Positions 24,900 to 34,834 of a DNA stretch of 64,000 bases are shown piece after piece (positions within the stretch are counted from its first letter, which is position 1; every line of letters starts with the position of its first letter). Made by a program: the position numbers and the translations under genes. Origin of the DNA: Branchiostoma floridae. Lineage: Eukaryota; Chordata; Leptocardii; Amphioxiformes; Branchiostomatidae. The stretch covers positions 232,855 through 296,854 of the forward strand of contig NW_023365777.1 in assembly GCF_000003815.2 (NCBI RefSeq), written 5' to 3'. The notes under the pieces were generated by a model, which did no database searches, had not been told where the DNA came from, and worked only from the letters and a program-made list of their open reading frames with translations.

Positions 24900-25800
24900 T
24901 TTGGGGGACAAGATAGCCATGAAGATGGAGAGCTGTCTGCAGGCTCATCTTTCACTTACCAGGGTTAGTCTACCTAACACTTACGCTAAGATACATAAGA
25001 TAAATAGCCATACTGCAGAAGTAATGTAGAGTGATGACTAGCTATCCCTATAGAAGCATAGTTTACTTTGGGTTTTCAGGAACATTCCCTACCCCATGTA
25101 CGATGATGAGTTTTAAACACGTAAATAGCCAGGAGCACACATCTATGTAATGGTGACGGATCAGTCCTTGTGAGCTTCAGGCTTTACGTGAGCGATCACC
25201 CGATCTTAAGGTTACTTAAGGGCACGGAAGGTGACTTGATGAAGTGCACTCAAGAGATTCGCCTCCGATAATATCTTAGCATGATAGGCAAGGTTCTCCA
25301 TCAAATATATCCAAACTCATAACATGATGCTCGAAAGCAGCACGTCTTCGCTTGTCTGAATCTTATCTGCTTTCTTTATCCTTGCTAGGTTAAAGCTTTA
25401 GTGTTTGAGAAAGCAGGTGCATCGTAAAGATGTGCTGAAAGTTCCATAGTGGCATACAGATAATAACACATTCAGAGATGACACCCCCTTTCAACATCGT
25501 ATTTCAACATCAATATATGAGATAACGGTTTCTACTTCAAATCGCATGATGGGTTTATATGAAATGAACTCTTCTCTGCCAAGTTACTTTGGTGTCAACG
25601 GCCAACTCTTCTCGCGTACACACGAGTCTGTATGCGATCAACGTGAAATTTCATCATCTATCTTGGCCACTGATTTGAGTTTTATTACTTTCTGACAGGG
25701 GCGTACTCTTGTATCGCATTTGTGGACGGACCAAATCTACTTTCGCGGCGATGTAATCCGTGTGGATTTACAGGGTTAAGCCCCGAGTTCAGCCAGCCCA
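24900..25800. other. Gene-free stretch
   Basis: No gene, RNA or repeat recognised. Confidence 0.45.
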
Positions 25801-25806
25801 AACGTA

Positions 25807-26570
25807 GATCTTCATCCTCCTAAGCCAGATCTACAGCTCAAGCTTGATTATTATAAACACGCAGCAATCGGTATGCTTCTGCCGTGAAGCCACTCATCAT
25901 TGGTGAAAAGTAGCTAACGTAGCCGTACAAAACTTGCACAACTTGAAAGTTTGCCAAAGAAATATGAGCACATCGTATGATCTTCATTTTCCTAAGCCAG
26001 ATCTACAGCTCAAGCTTGATGATTATAAACACGTAGCAATCGGTATGCCTCTACCGTAAAGCCATTCGTCATTGGTGAAAAGGAGCTATAACGTAGGTGT
26101 ACAGAACTTGCAGAACTTGAAAGTTTGCTCAAGAAATATGAGCACATCATATGATCTTCATTTTCCTAAGCCAGGTCTACAGCTCAAGCTTGATGATTAT
26201 AAACACGTAGCAATCGGTACGCCTCTACGGTGAAGCCACCCGTCATTGGTAAAAGGAGCTATAACGTAGGTGTACAAAACTTGCACAACTTAAAAGTTTG
26301 CTAAAGAGATATGAGCTCATCGTATGATATTCTAAATAATTCATTTTAAAACTTGAAACTGGGCGAGAGGGAGCTTGATGATTAAGAACACGCGGCAATC
26401 GGTATGCCCCTGCCGTGAAGCCACCCATCATATGGGTAAAAGTAGCTATAACGTAGGTGTACAAAACTTGCACAACTTTAAAGTTTGCTAATGAAATATG
26501 AGCACATCGTATGATCTTCTGAATATTTCATTTTGAAAGTCGATACTGGGCGAGAGGGAGTTTGTTTTTC
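25807..26570 (+). repeat. Satellite-like tandem array, 172-188-bp unit
   Basis: Four full units and a fifth start begin with 'gatcttcat' or a variant at 25807, 25979, 26153, 26325 and 26513. Each holds 'gcaatcggtatgcc', 'gtgaagccac', 'acaaaacttgcacaactt' and 'gaaatatgagcacatcgtat'. Units 1-3 carry 'cctaagccagatctacagct' in the variable segment. Unit 4 and the partial fifth unit carry a different segment ending 'ctgggcgagagggag'. The array is therefore a mosaic of two unit types. Confidence 0.9.
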
Positions 26571-26574
26571 AATT

Positions 26575-26900
26575 ATGAGAGAGAAGAGTGGCTATGAAAA
26601 CTTTAACATGGGGACAGAGTGATTGAGATGAAGAGAAGAGGATAAGATTACTGGCCGCCTTCTTCTACTTTTAACTGAAGGAGCCATCGTTATGCTTTGC
26701 GTGATTCATTTTATTTATGTTCATCAAGTTATCCGGCTGACATCAGGTTTATACCATGTTCCAGATCCGATTTGATGTCAATTCTAAGCCTGAACGTGGC
26801 AATCAACTTTAAGTTTAATCAAGTTACGACCTACAGCCGCCCACGATTGGATGAGAGTGATGATAGTACATGTGATGAAAGTCAAAAACAAAGACGGTTG
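26575..26900. other. Unique stretch
   Basis: Start of a 104-codon plus frame (26697-27011) that runs into the SINE below; no domain seen, so judged spurious. Confidence 0.4.
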
Positions 26901-26904
26901 ACCG

Positions 26905-27105
26905 TATTGTATCTCCCTGTACTGGTAGCAGCGTCACTTTTGAGCTGTGGTTTGGGTTGCACCTTTCTGTCGGACAGGACGTTAAAAAAAATGGGGGTCC
27001 CCTGTCACTGAGGATGTGCCAAGCAAGAGCGCGCTAAAGGAGAAGGGACAGCAGCCCTTTACTGTAAAAACCAGAGCAACCTGCTAGGGGACTCAAACAT
27101 ACACC
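26905..27105 (+). mobile_element. SINE family A, diverged copy
   Basis: 'ctgtactggtagcagc' (A-box region), 'gtcggacaggacgttaaa' and 'gagaagggacagcagccctttactgtaaaa' follow the order seen in the copy at 55565-55800. The B box is not clear and the body is decayed. Confidence 0.5.
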
Positions 27106-27124
27106 ACGTATTCCTTACGTCACA

Positions 27125-27350
27125 AGCCATCTGCCATCATCAAGGCCATAGCATATCCAGGTCAAAAGATGCAAAAAACGGAATTTCTGCTGCAGTACCA
27201 AGGTCACATACCAGCTGGCCCAAATTAATTTTGACCTTTGTCTTCCTAACACCTATCGGCATACAAAATATCATCGTAATCCATCCAGAGGTTCTTGAGT
27301 TATGCCGACTACAAAAATCCGCGGAAACACAAGCACACACACAAAACTAT
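27125..27350 (-). repeat. Dispersed repeat with microsatellite head
   Basis: On the minus strand a 'gtgtgtgtgcttgtgtt' run is followed by 'cggcataactcaagaacc', 'tctggatggattacgatgat', 'ttaggaagacaaaggtca' and 'tatgtgacctt'. The plus-strand copy at 48415-48640 has the same order. Non-coding. Confidence 0.7.
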
Positions 27351-27359
27351 ATCTTCATT

Positions 27360-27435
27360 TTTCATGGAGATAGAAATACCCTGATACTGAAACGGGAAGG
27401 AAACGCACTGCCCTATGTGCCACCAGACACTTCAC
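27360..27435 (+). repeat. SINE family A 3' tail fragment
   Basis: 'ccctgatactgaaacgggaa' and 'ctgccctatgtgccaccag' match the 3' end of the SINE that ends at 28060. The head is missing. Confidence 0.55.
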
Positions 27436-27439
27436 GAGT

Positions 27440-27775
27440 CTTAGTGCACAAATGAACATGGGTACGTCTTTTAAATTCTAACAACAAATCGATCCTCTAT
27501 CGAGTCGTCCGTCCGCTGACTGCGTGATGCAGCATGTGATCACATTCTGTTATCGCGGAGTGTTTCCTGATGTACGGCGCTATGCGTTATCGCCTACCGT
27601 TCGGGTGATAGATCGCCGTGCATGATGCTCTTTATCCACAGTCAGCGGGAATTCACGTGACAAGTTTGAAGGTCAACGGTTACAAGTGTTCGTGTCACGA
27701 AGCTCTCATTGAAGCCTATCTCACTCTTGATACAAGCGCAGATAAATATCCATTACAAGTGCTCAGCATGCTTGG
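27440..27775. other. Unique stretch
   Basis: About 335 bp, CpG-containing, with a short inverted region 'gttatcgc...gcgttatcgc' at 27550-27595. Nothing coding. Confidence 0.4.
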
Positions 27776-27779
27776 CAGG

Positions 27780-28060
27780 GATGTCCCTGTAGCTCAACTG
27801 GTAGTTGACTCACAGTTGGTAGTTGACTCACAGTTGAGCTGCTGGTTACAATTTGGTGGTAACTGTTAGACCCCGGTTCGACCCTTGGTAGAGCATCGGT
27901 CTCGGTTTGGAATGCACTCGTATTTCGGAAGGGACGGAAAAATGACCCACGATCGCGGAGGTATCTTGCTTGTATGCTTGAACTATCAGCCTCTCCCTTA
28001 AAAATGTCCTGCTACTGAAACGGCAAGAAAACTTGCTGTCCTACATGCCCCTGACCACTA
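27780..28060 (+). mobile_element. SINE family A, well-preserved copy
   Basis: 'gtccctgtagctcaactggtag' (A-box region, in parts) and 'cggttcgaccc' (B box) mark a tRNA-derived head. An 18-bp internal duplication ('gtagttgactcacagttg' twice) lies between them and lengthens the head. The body has 'tttcggaagggacgg' and the tail 'atgtcctgctactgaaacgg'. No tRNA acceptor stem can be formed, so it is not a tRNA gene. Confidence 0.75.
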
Positions 28061-28064
28061 TAGT

Positions 28065-30235
28065 ACTACAAGGGACTGGAGGAAGAAATATGCTTGGTGA
28101 TGGCATTCTAGTCCTTCTAGATTTAAAATATGTCATTCGAGTTCATTTTCGCATTTTCGTTCCGTTTCGATCCATTATAGATGTTCCTAACCAATACATA
28201 GTGAGGTTTATTCCGTGCAAACGCTACCTACTAAGCCACGTCTTTTACTTAAGCTTCAAATATCTCATACATCATACAACACGCCACAAAGCCTTCCATC
28301 TTCCGACTGTAGTTCATGAACCTCACGTTTGTAAGATTTTGTACGTTTGTCACGACGTCTGTGGAAAGATTATTGTCTGGGGCTCTGGGAAAGGTTTTCT
28401 GTCAGCTGCACCAGTCCCACTGTGCCCGCCGAATGAGATGCTATTTTCTATCTTTTTTTGAAATGTAATTCGTTGCCATTCTTGGTGGTTAGATTTTTTG
28501 AATGTTGCAGGCATCTCTCAAGAGAGCTTTGCAGTCTTCCTTGATAAAGTACGCCCACCCTGAAAGCAAGACATATTCCATGTGGTTTTTATGTGCTATA
28601 AAGAACACTGACATTGATACATGCACATTCTCCTCCAAGGTTATTAATGTCATTCTTGTCGACAACTCCACAATATCAGCCTGCTTTTTAATCTATTGCA
28701 CAAAGTGCATATTCAATTCGTCTTTCAAACACATATATCTATATAAATCTACATATATATCTACATCTATCTATCTGTCTATGTATCTCTTTCTCTCTAT
28801 ATAGAGGGGGTTCAAGTAGTGGTGCCATAGCTGCTATTGGTGATATTACTTTCGTTGATAGTGCATTCATTCAACATAGTTGCAAATTGTTACTGAAAGG
28901 AAAATGTCCTTTTTAGTACCAAGAAATTGGGCCAATGGACCCTTATTTACCATGTCGGAATCCTTGATCAGACTACATAATAATTGAATGATAGAACTTG
29001 CATTGAAGGCCGATTCAGCACAATTCAGACAGTTTGGTTATGTTATGAGCCATAATTTTGCTTCTATAAAACGAAACATTAGACCAACAAGCAACTGTAA
29101 TAAATTGGGTTTGTTTTGTTACTTTATTCCTTGTCAAATTGATTGGCATGTATGTACATGCACTGTATTACTGTCTTGGGTTGTATACTAATATGCGACC
29201 CATGACCTTCAATTTACCGCCATCTTGATTTTTCTTCTGCGCATGCGGATTAAAATCTTTTTACGACCTGGTGCTCCTAGGTGTGACGCATTGTGCTTTG
29301 TAACCTAGTGGCGAACAATGGAACTGCAGAGTCGATTTACTAGCTTCAGAAACCTCCGGACGGTCCAAAGAAAAGCAATACAAATAGCGGGAAATGAGCA
29401 ATCGACGAGGTTTCATTTCTCTACTAAGTAACTTAGGTTCGCTATTTTTCTGGAAATGAGAGTTTCTATTCTTGGAAATGAGGTTTCGGAAAATTGATTT
29501 GTTGCTTGATGAAAAGTTGATATCATAAGGATACCTCCACGTGAACAGAATGCTTGAATTGTCAGGGAGGCACCTGTGTATGATGTATAATACAGTTCTT
29601 GTACCCCCCAGTTCATGGTCGTGCAAAAGATTTCTTATCCTTGCCCTTACAGAAAAGCACTTTACATCCATGTACCCGTGGCTAAATTTGGAGTCAGTCT
29701 TCATCTCCATATGGCAAATATCAATTTGAAATTGACAGCAGAGACATACTGTCTGACCTCAACGAAAACAGTTTCACTATTTTGCTTACCGTGGTGCCTG
29801 CACTGTAACCTCTGTTCCGGAGGCAAGCTAGTGTTCACAGGGGTCCTCATTACTGACACAACGATGACCCTTTCCTTCTGCTTCGGGTCAGACCATCGTC
29901 GATGCAAATTACTGCGGCTGGCGACCTCTGTTGAGATGTGTCTCGACTACATCTGCCGTGGGTATTTGTGGCCGGTGTGATGGGATGGCCCTGGGGTGTT
30001 TTTGAATCTACTTAGATCACTTTTCTTTTATGATTTCATTCATCAAAATCATAACAGGATATAATTTCTGCCCCACACGCACACGCGTGGTCTTTGGTCC
30101 TCTATTTGATTTCTACGTGGTTGGGTCTAGATATAGAGAAATGTAACCATGGACTACGTATTGGCATGAAATTCCATCAGAGTTGGTTAAAAAATGTTAT
30201 GAAGAGATAAATTGTTCTCCAAGTAAAAATAAAAT
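28065..30235. other. Gene-free stretch with one microsatellite
   Basis: Frames of 142 codons (28033-28461, plus, starting inside the SINE) and 149 codons (29261-29710, minus) have no recognisable motif. The microsatellite is listed separately. Confidence 0.4.
28735..28803 (+). repeat. Compound (TATC)n/(TCTA)n microsatellite
   Basis: 'atatctacatctatctatct' followed by 'ctctttctctctatatag'. A near-identical end occurs at 45190-45203. Confidence 0.8.
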
Positions 30236-30239
30236 TCGA

Positions 30240-30365
30240 CTCACTGGAAGTTTCAACTGACTCACTCAGTCTTCTTCGGCTGTCTGACACAATCGTTAGG
30301 GACACGTGATTTTCTGTACGTGTGACGTCAACAATGTATCAAATGCCGTCGGAAGTCGATATCGC
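30240..30365 (+). repeat. Dispersed repeat with TGACGTCA core, copy 3 (diverged)
   Basis: Shares 'gtgtgacgtcaacaatg', 'tcaaatgccg' and 'agtcgatatcg' with copy 1. The TGACGTCA at 30323-30330 is intact although the surroundings have drifted. Confidence 0.55.
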
Positions 30366-30699
30366 CACCCTCCCGTCCTGGTTGCCTGGTTTAGGGATGA
30401 TTTCCCCGCCCTGATGTAAATGGCATCCTTTACTCCACTCACGAATGAGCCCTATTCGGTATCCAGAAATATTAGTACGTAATGTCCAACAAACATCGAC
30501 AATGTAACGCATGATTACTCTCAAAGCAGAGGTTGGTGGGGAAAGTTTTGAAGAAATAAAAGGCACAGCTATTTGATACTGGGAAATCACGTACATACTA
30601 AGTATAAAATGGCAACGATATAAGTAGATATCAGTATATCATTTGTTACATGCCGAGACATTACAAGCAAATAAGTCACATTATAGGTTAGGCCAGTTA

Positions 30700-30800
30700 G
30701 TCGCTAGTGGTTGGTTCCTTGCTTGGTTGGCTGGTTGATCGGTACGCTGGATTGGTTACTTGGATGGCTGGTTGCTTTGTTACTTCTTCGGTCGGTCTCT
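30700..30800 (+). repeat. Degenerate TTGGTTGGCTGG minisatellite
   Basis: 'gcttggttggctggttgat', 'ctggattggttacttggatgg', 'ctggttgctttg': about eight 10-14-bp units. Confidence 0.7.
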
Positions 30801-30894
30801 GGGTGCCATTTCTACCTTGTAATACAGCGTAAATAAGAAACATCACAACATATAGCAAGCATCTCTAGTACCATTTGATATCAATCAAGACCAC

Positions 30895-31130
30895 CACACC
30901 GGCTGCTGTAAATAACCATTACCCACCGTAATATCCACCACCCATGGCACCGGTATAAATAACCGCCTACAGCGCTTCACTTTGAATAACTACTACCTAC
31001 GGAGGCCATCTGAATAATCACCTACAATGTCACCATTTGAATAAACCGACACACGGGACCGTTATGAATAATCACCGCCCGAGGCAACCTTTACATAGCC
31101 CTGGCCATGGTGAATAACAGCCGACAAGAA
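30895..31130 (+). repeat. Degenerate minisatellite, TGAATAATCACC-type unit
   Basis: The words 'gtaaataacc', 'tataaataacc', 'tgaataactac', 'tgaataatcacc', 'tgaataaacc', 'tgaataatcacc' and 'gtgaataacag' recur every 25-45 bp between C-rich segments. Units vary in length, so the array is old. Confidence 0.6.
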
Positions 31131-31134
31131 ACTG

Positions 31135-31940
31135 TCAAAGGAAAAAGATAAAATCGTTGTGGTCCTTTTACGCGTTTGTCTCCTCTCTGCGCCTTAGGCC
31201 TAGGGAAAATGTTGTGTATTCCCGTTTGGTCGATGAAAACGTTATGGTCTGGGTAATGATTCTTTCTCGTTTTTTTTTCTGTAGATTTCGGGCAAAGTGA
31301 TTGAACAAAGTCCAAATTCCAAATTGATATCCAGTTGCTTGAGTATCTCTTTTTTGGCATTTAATGTTTAACAAATACAGTTTTGCAATGTTAAACTCAT
31401 CAGACACAGGTATTTTCAACATCATTTTGTAATTATACAGATATATATTGTACAACCATGCGAGTATAATGCTGATAAAGTGAACAACGAAACACAATAT
31501 TTACCACACATTCTTACACGAACTGTTGAAAGCCGATTTGTAGGACTACTAGCAATTTTCATCAGATTTCGGATCGAATGTTTTCTGTCCCTTGTCAGCG
31601 GTCAACCTAAAACGTGATAGAAAAGCTATGGTTGCTAATTTTTGTAAGAGTTGATTTGTTAACCGGAAACACAGCATTTTTGCCCGTGGCCTTATTACAA
31701 AACATTCAGTGTATCTGCTAATTCTGCCCGCTGAAGATACGGAATGCATGCCCGCGGCGATTCTAGGAAAGCGTGCATAAATATTTCATCACCTTGCACA
31801 CCTGTTTTAAGTCAAACGTGTGGAGCGTGGAGGGTTCCTGAAGGTCTGTCGGCAGAGCTGGAAGGGTTAATTATTTCCCCGGTCCCGACAGAACGTCGCC
31901 AGCACGCTGACTGTGAGATCACGCCATACTAGGACTCAGT
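31135..31940. other. Gene-free stretch
   Basis: A 109-codon minus frame at 31168-31497 has no motif. Nothing else seen. Confidence 0.4.
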
Positions 31941-31947
31941 AGGATCT

Positions 31948-32700
31948 TGCTAGGAGAGTTTGGAAGGGGGAGGGGGGCACTGGCATTTACACCGCTTAGT
32001 CCTCGATAATCACCACTAGGGGTGGGTACCGGTACGATGTACCGGTACAAAACCGGTTTTTCTTATTGGACCTTTAAAAGGAATGGACCTGAAAAAATTC
32101 GGTAGACCGGATGATGGACCTATTGGAAAATGAACATATTATATGATCAGGCATTCACACATTTCGCGGCTTACCGATCAAGGAAAATGAAAAGAGCGGA
32201 GTAGAGTAGAGTCTATTGACTCTATAGTCATTTCTGCCATTGTTTACCACGTTTTATAGTCAATCGTACAGAGGCAGTTGGCCTTGCAGGATTTCCAAAC
32301 GCCAGTGGGAGTCGAATACTCCACAAAACAAAATTCTTTGTAGCGAATCGGACCATAATTTTTATTATCGTCCAAGTTTTCATATACTGAATCAGGTCGA
32401 TCGAAACCTGACCCTCTGGAACTGAACTTGACCTGAATTTTCTGTACCCACCCTTAATCACCTCTATCGGGACACTTATGTATGATAGCTTTGAGCTTAT
32501 TAGTCCAGTTTTAGATGCATTGTGTCCCTGGTAGAGCTTTGATGCCAATGCTAGTTGAGAGAGTTTGGAAGGGGGAGGGGGGCACTGGCATTTACACCGC
32601 GTAGTCCTCGATAATCACCTCCATCGGGGCGCCGAAATCCGCTCGCTTCGTGCTCATTAGGCTCGTTTTAAATGCATTGTGTCCCAGTTCGAGCTTACTG
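31948..32700 (+). repeat. Direct duplication, one copy carrying an insertion
   Basis: 'gagagtttggaagggggagg' and the following 40 bp occur at about 31954 and 32558 with one difference. The downstream half ('cacct.tatcggg', 'gcattgtgtccc', 'gagctt') follows uninterrupted in the second copy at 32612-32690. In the first copy it is separated by about 440 bp of foreign DNA (32016-32455). Confidence 0.85.
32016..32455. mobile_element. hAT-like non-autonomous element, ~440 bp
   Basis: The ends are 'aggggtgggtac' and 'gtacccaccctt' (inverted). 8-bp flanks AATCACCA / AATCACCT differ by one base, consistent with the 8-bp target duplication of hAT elements. The second copy of the surrounding duplication shows the empty site. 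Near the left end 'accggtac' words occur on both strands; a palindromic 'gactctatagtc' lies at 32217-32228. No transposase frame. Confidence 0.75.
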
Positions 32701-32879
32701 AACTAATGGCAGGAGGTTCACAACCTAACCCTGATCCCACATGCATGAGTTTAGTAGGCCACACTGAGTCAATTTTATGGGTGACATCCAAGCCGCATTG
32801 ATTTTTGCTTGTTCTAAAAAAAAAACACAACTGTAGCCACATGTGACCTAATAGCATCCCTGGTCAATCAGAATCATTT

Positions 32880-32975
32880 TCTGCTTGCCAGAGGATCTGC
32901 TCTCCAGGTTAAGGGGGAACATGCCTCTGAATGTTCCCTCGCAAGAATGGCAATAAAACATTTTTGAAATGTTGA
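32880..32975 (+). repeat. Possible LINE 3' tail
   Basis: 'gttccctcgcaagaatggcaataaaacattt' (in parts) has the look of a LINE 3' end with an AATAAA signal. There is no coding remnant upstream, so this is weak. Confidence 0.3.
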
Positions 32976-32979
32976 CGAT

Positions 32980-33410
32980 TGTCTCTTACAGTTTTACAAG
33001 GCTGGCAAAGAATGCACTGGGTGTTTAGTCTTATGGCTAAGCAGCATTTTCTTACTGGATGTTTGTTTCTTTTGTCTTTCGCCCTCGTTTATTAGTATTG
33101 GGGTCTCCAGATGATGCCATCCACAAGATTAAGTCAATGTGACCTTATGTATAGCATTGTGAAAAAGGTCCTGCAATCAGGAAAACAGATCCTAGGAAAA
33201 TTAACATTTTATTTCCTTTTGCAGACCTAAGAAATTGATCACTGAACAATGTTTACTACACACTCTGACACCGACTGGTCAGCGACTTGATAACCTGTCA
33301 ACAGAGTGTGAAATACAAGAAGCATGTTTTGAATTTCATCGCTTAGGTTTCAAATGAAAAAAACAATAATCATGTCCGGACGTCTATAGTCAGCCCCCTC
33401 CTCCAAGGCT
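32980..33410. other. Unique stretch
   Basis: Nothing recognised. Confidence 0.4.
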
Positions 33411-33412
33411 AG

Positions 33413-33739
33413 CAGGGCTCAAAATACTTTTTTCTGCATACCTGCACTGGTATTGAAAATTACCTGCACCAAGCAAATTTTACCTGCACCACTTTGAATT
33501 TAGGAAGTATGGATCATACTAAATTGTTCAGAAACCATTGCTATTTTTTCTTTCATACTTTATAGGTGGTACCAATGCAGCTAATAACAATCCATATACA
33601 CCTATATTATAGGACATTTATGTATAAAACTCAATACATGGACCAGTGCAGGTTAAGTGCAGGTAGACACCAGAAATACATGCACAGCTCCAATTTTACC
33701 TACACTAACATGCATATGAAGGTGGTATTTCGAGCTCTG
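33413..33739. mobile_element. hAT-like non-autonomous element, CAGGGCTC ends, second copy
   Basis: The left end 'cagggctcaaaatac' and right end 'gtatttcgagctctg' are inverted repeats (13 of 15) and match the ends of the element at 12311-12646. The interior repeats 'acctgcacc' near the left and 'gtgcaggt' near the right, a subterminal inverted motif. The target duplication is not clear. Confidence 0.7.
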
Positions 33740-33744
33740 GATAG

Positions 33745-34370
33745 TGACGTCATGTCTTTGTTAGAATCTATCCTGTATCCGGAAACAATTTTCCCATACA
33801 GACAGTATTGTAATCCATACGCAATAAATAACAAATATTATATCTTTATATGCTTTTTTATCTAGATATTTGTAGACATGCATGTACGTCACGAAACAAA
33901 GTGATAACATCTGTAGTATAAAGAGGAGTGTTTGTCAGAAGGGCTTGAGGATTTGAGGCCTTGCAGGATGGCAATTCCCTCGTAATTCCCGCCTTAAGCT
34001 GTTTGGTGACAAAATGATCGATTTGCTAGAGACTCTTTCAGTCTAACGATAGAAGAGGAATGGGTAATTACCTCCTTTAAAACGGAGGTATTGTTTTCTG
34101 CTTATGTTTTTGTCGTGGAATTTGTCCCGAGCTGAGTTGTAACCGGAGACTGGAAGGATGCAAAGGTTGAGCTGACTGGCTTCAAAATTTCTTCGGCAAG
34201 CGGACAGGAAGTGAACGTTGGCACATATGCATGGCCAAATGTAAGGATTCAATAGATCATAGATGGTTTGTGTGTGTTTGTAAATAGTACCAGCCAATAG
34301 TTCTTTGAACAGGGCAGCAAGTTTGCTTTCAGTGGTTGTAGCATCATATGTATGTGCTGCTGTGTACCCC
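33745..34370. other. Unique stretch with a repeat fragment
   Basis: 'acctcctttaaaacggaggt' at 34068-34087 is a short palindrome that resembles the joined ends of the 7.4-kb TIR element. The 149-codon minus frame at 34043-34492 has no known motif. Confidence 0.4.
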
Positions 34371-34371
34371 C

Positions 34372-34828
34372 AAAATCTAAACGATTTTAAAGCATCAAAA
34401 CAAAATTTCTGGTAGATTTTCGTTGAGGACATTTGCCCTTGTCGGGTGAATCTACATTGCCTCTGGGGACCCAAAGTCCTCGTCCCCAACAACGACTNNN
34501 NNNNNNNNNNNNNNNNNNNNNNNNNNNNNNNNNNNNNNNNNNNNNNNNNNNNNNNNNNNNNNNNNNNNNNNNNNNNNNNNNNNNNNNNNNNNNNNNNATG
34601 TGGGAATCTTGGTCTCGTCTTCCAGTCTTACGGTCCTATTTTTATATAGCACAGCGTAACAAAAAAATCTGAAGGATTTTAAAGAAGCGAAACAAAATCC
34701 CTAATATTCTTGTGAATTTTTGTTGAGAACATTTCCCCTTGTCGAGTGAGTCTTCATCGACAGACAACACTCCATCTTCTGTATGCAAAAAATTGTCCCT
34801 CTAGGGACCCGGAGTCCTTCAACAACGG
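34372..34828 (+). repeat. Direct duplication spanning an assembly gap
   Basis: 'attttaaag', 'tttcgttgaggacatttgcc' and 'ggacccaaagtcct' at 34372-34497 recur, diverged, at 34665-34828 ('tttttgttgagaacatttcc', 'gggacccggagtcc'). The right copy has about 40 extra bases at 34753-34797. The N gap starts at the end of the left copy. Confidence 0.75.
34498..34597. other. Assembly gap (100 N)
   Basis: Exactly 100 N between two direct repeats; the real distance is unknown. Confidence 0.98.
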
Positions 34829-34834
34829 CTGTCT

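Noticed and set aside
27790-27890. tRNA gene on the plus strand
   Set aside because: A and B boxes are too far apart because of an internal duplication, no acceptor stem pairs, and the copy has a SINE body and tail.
34433-34672. Open frames crossing the N gap (both strands)
   Set aside because: The apparent length comes from the 100 unknown bases.
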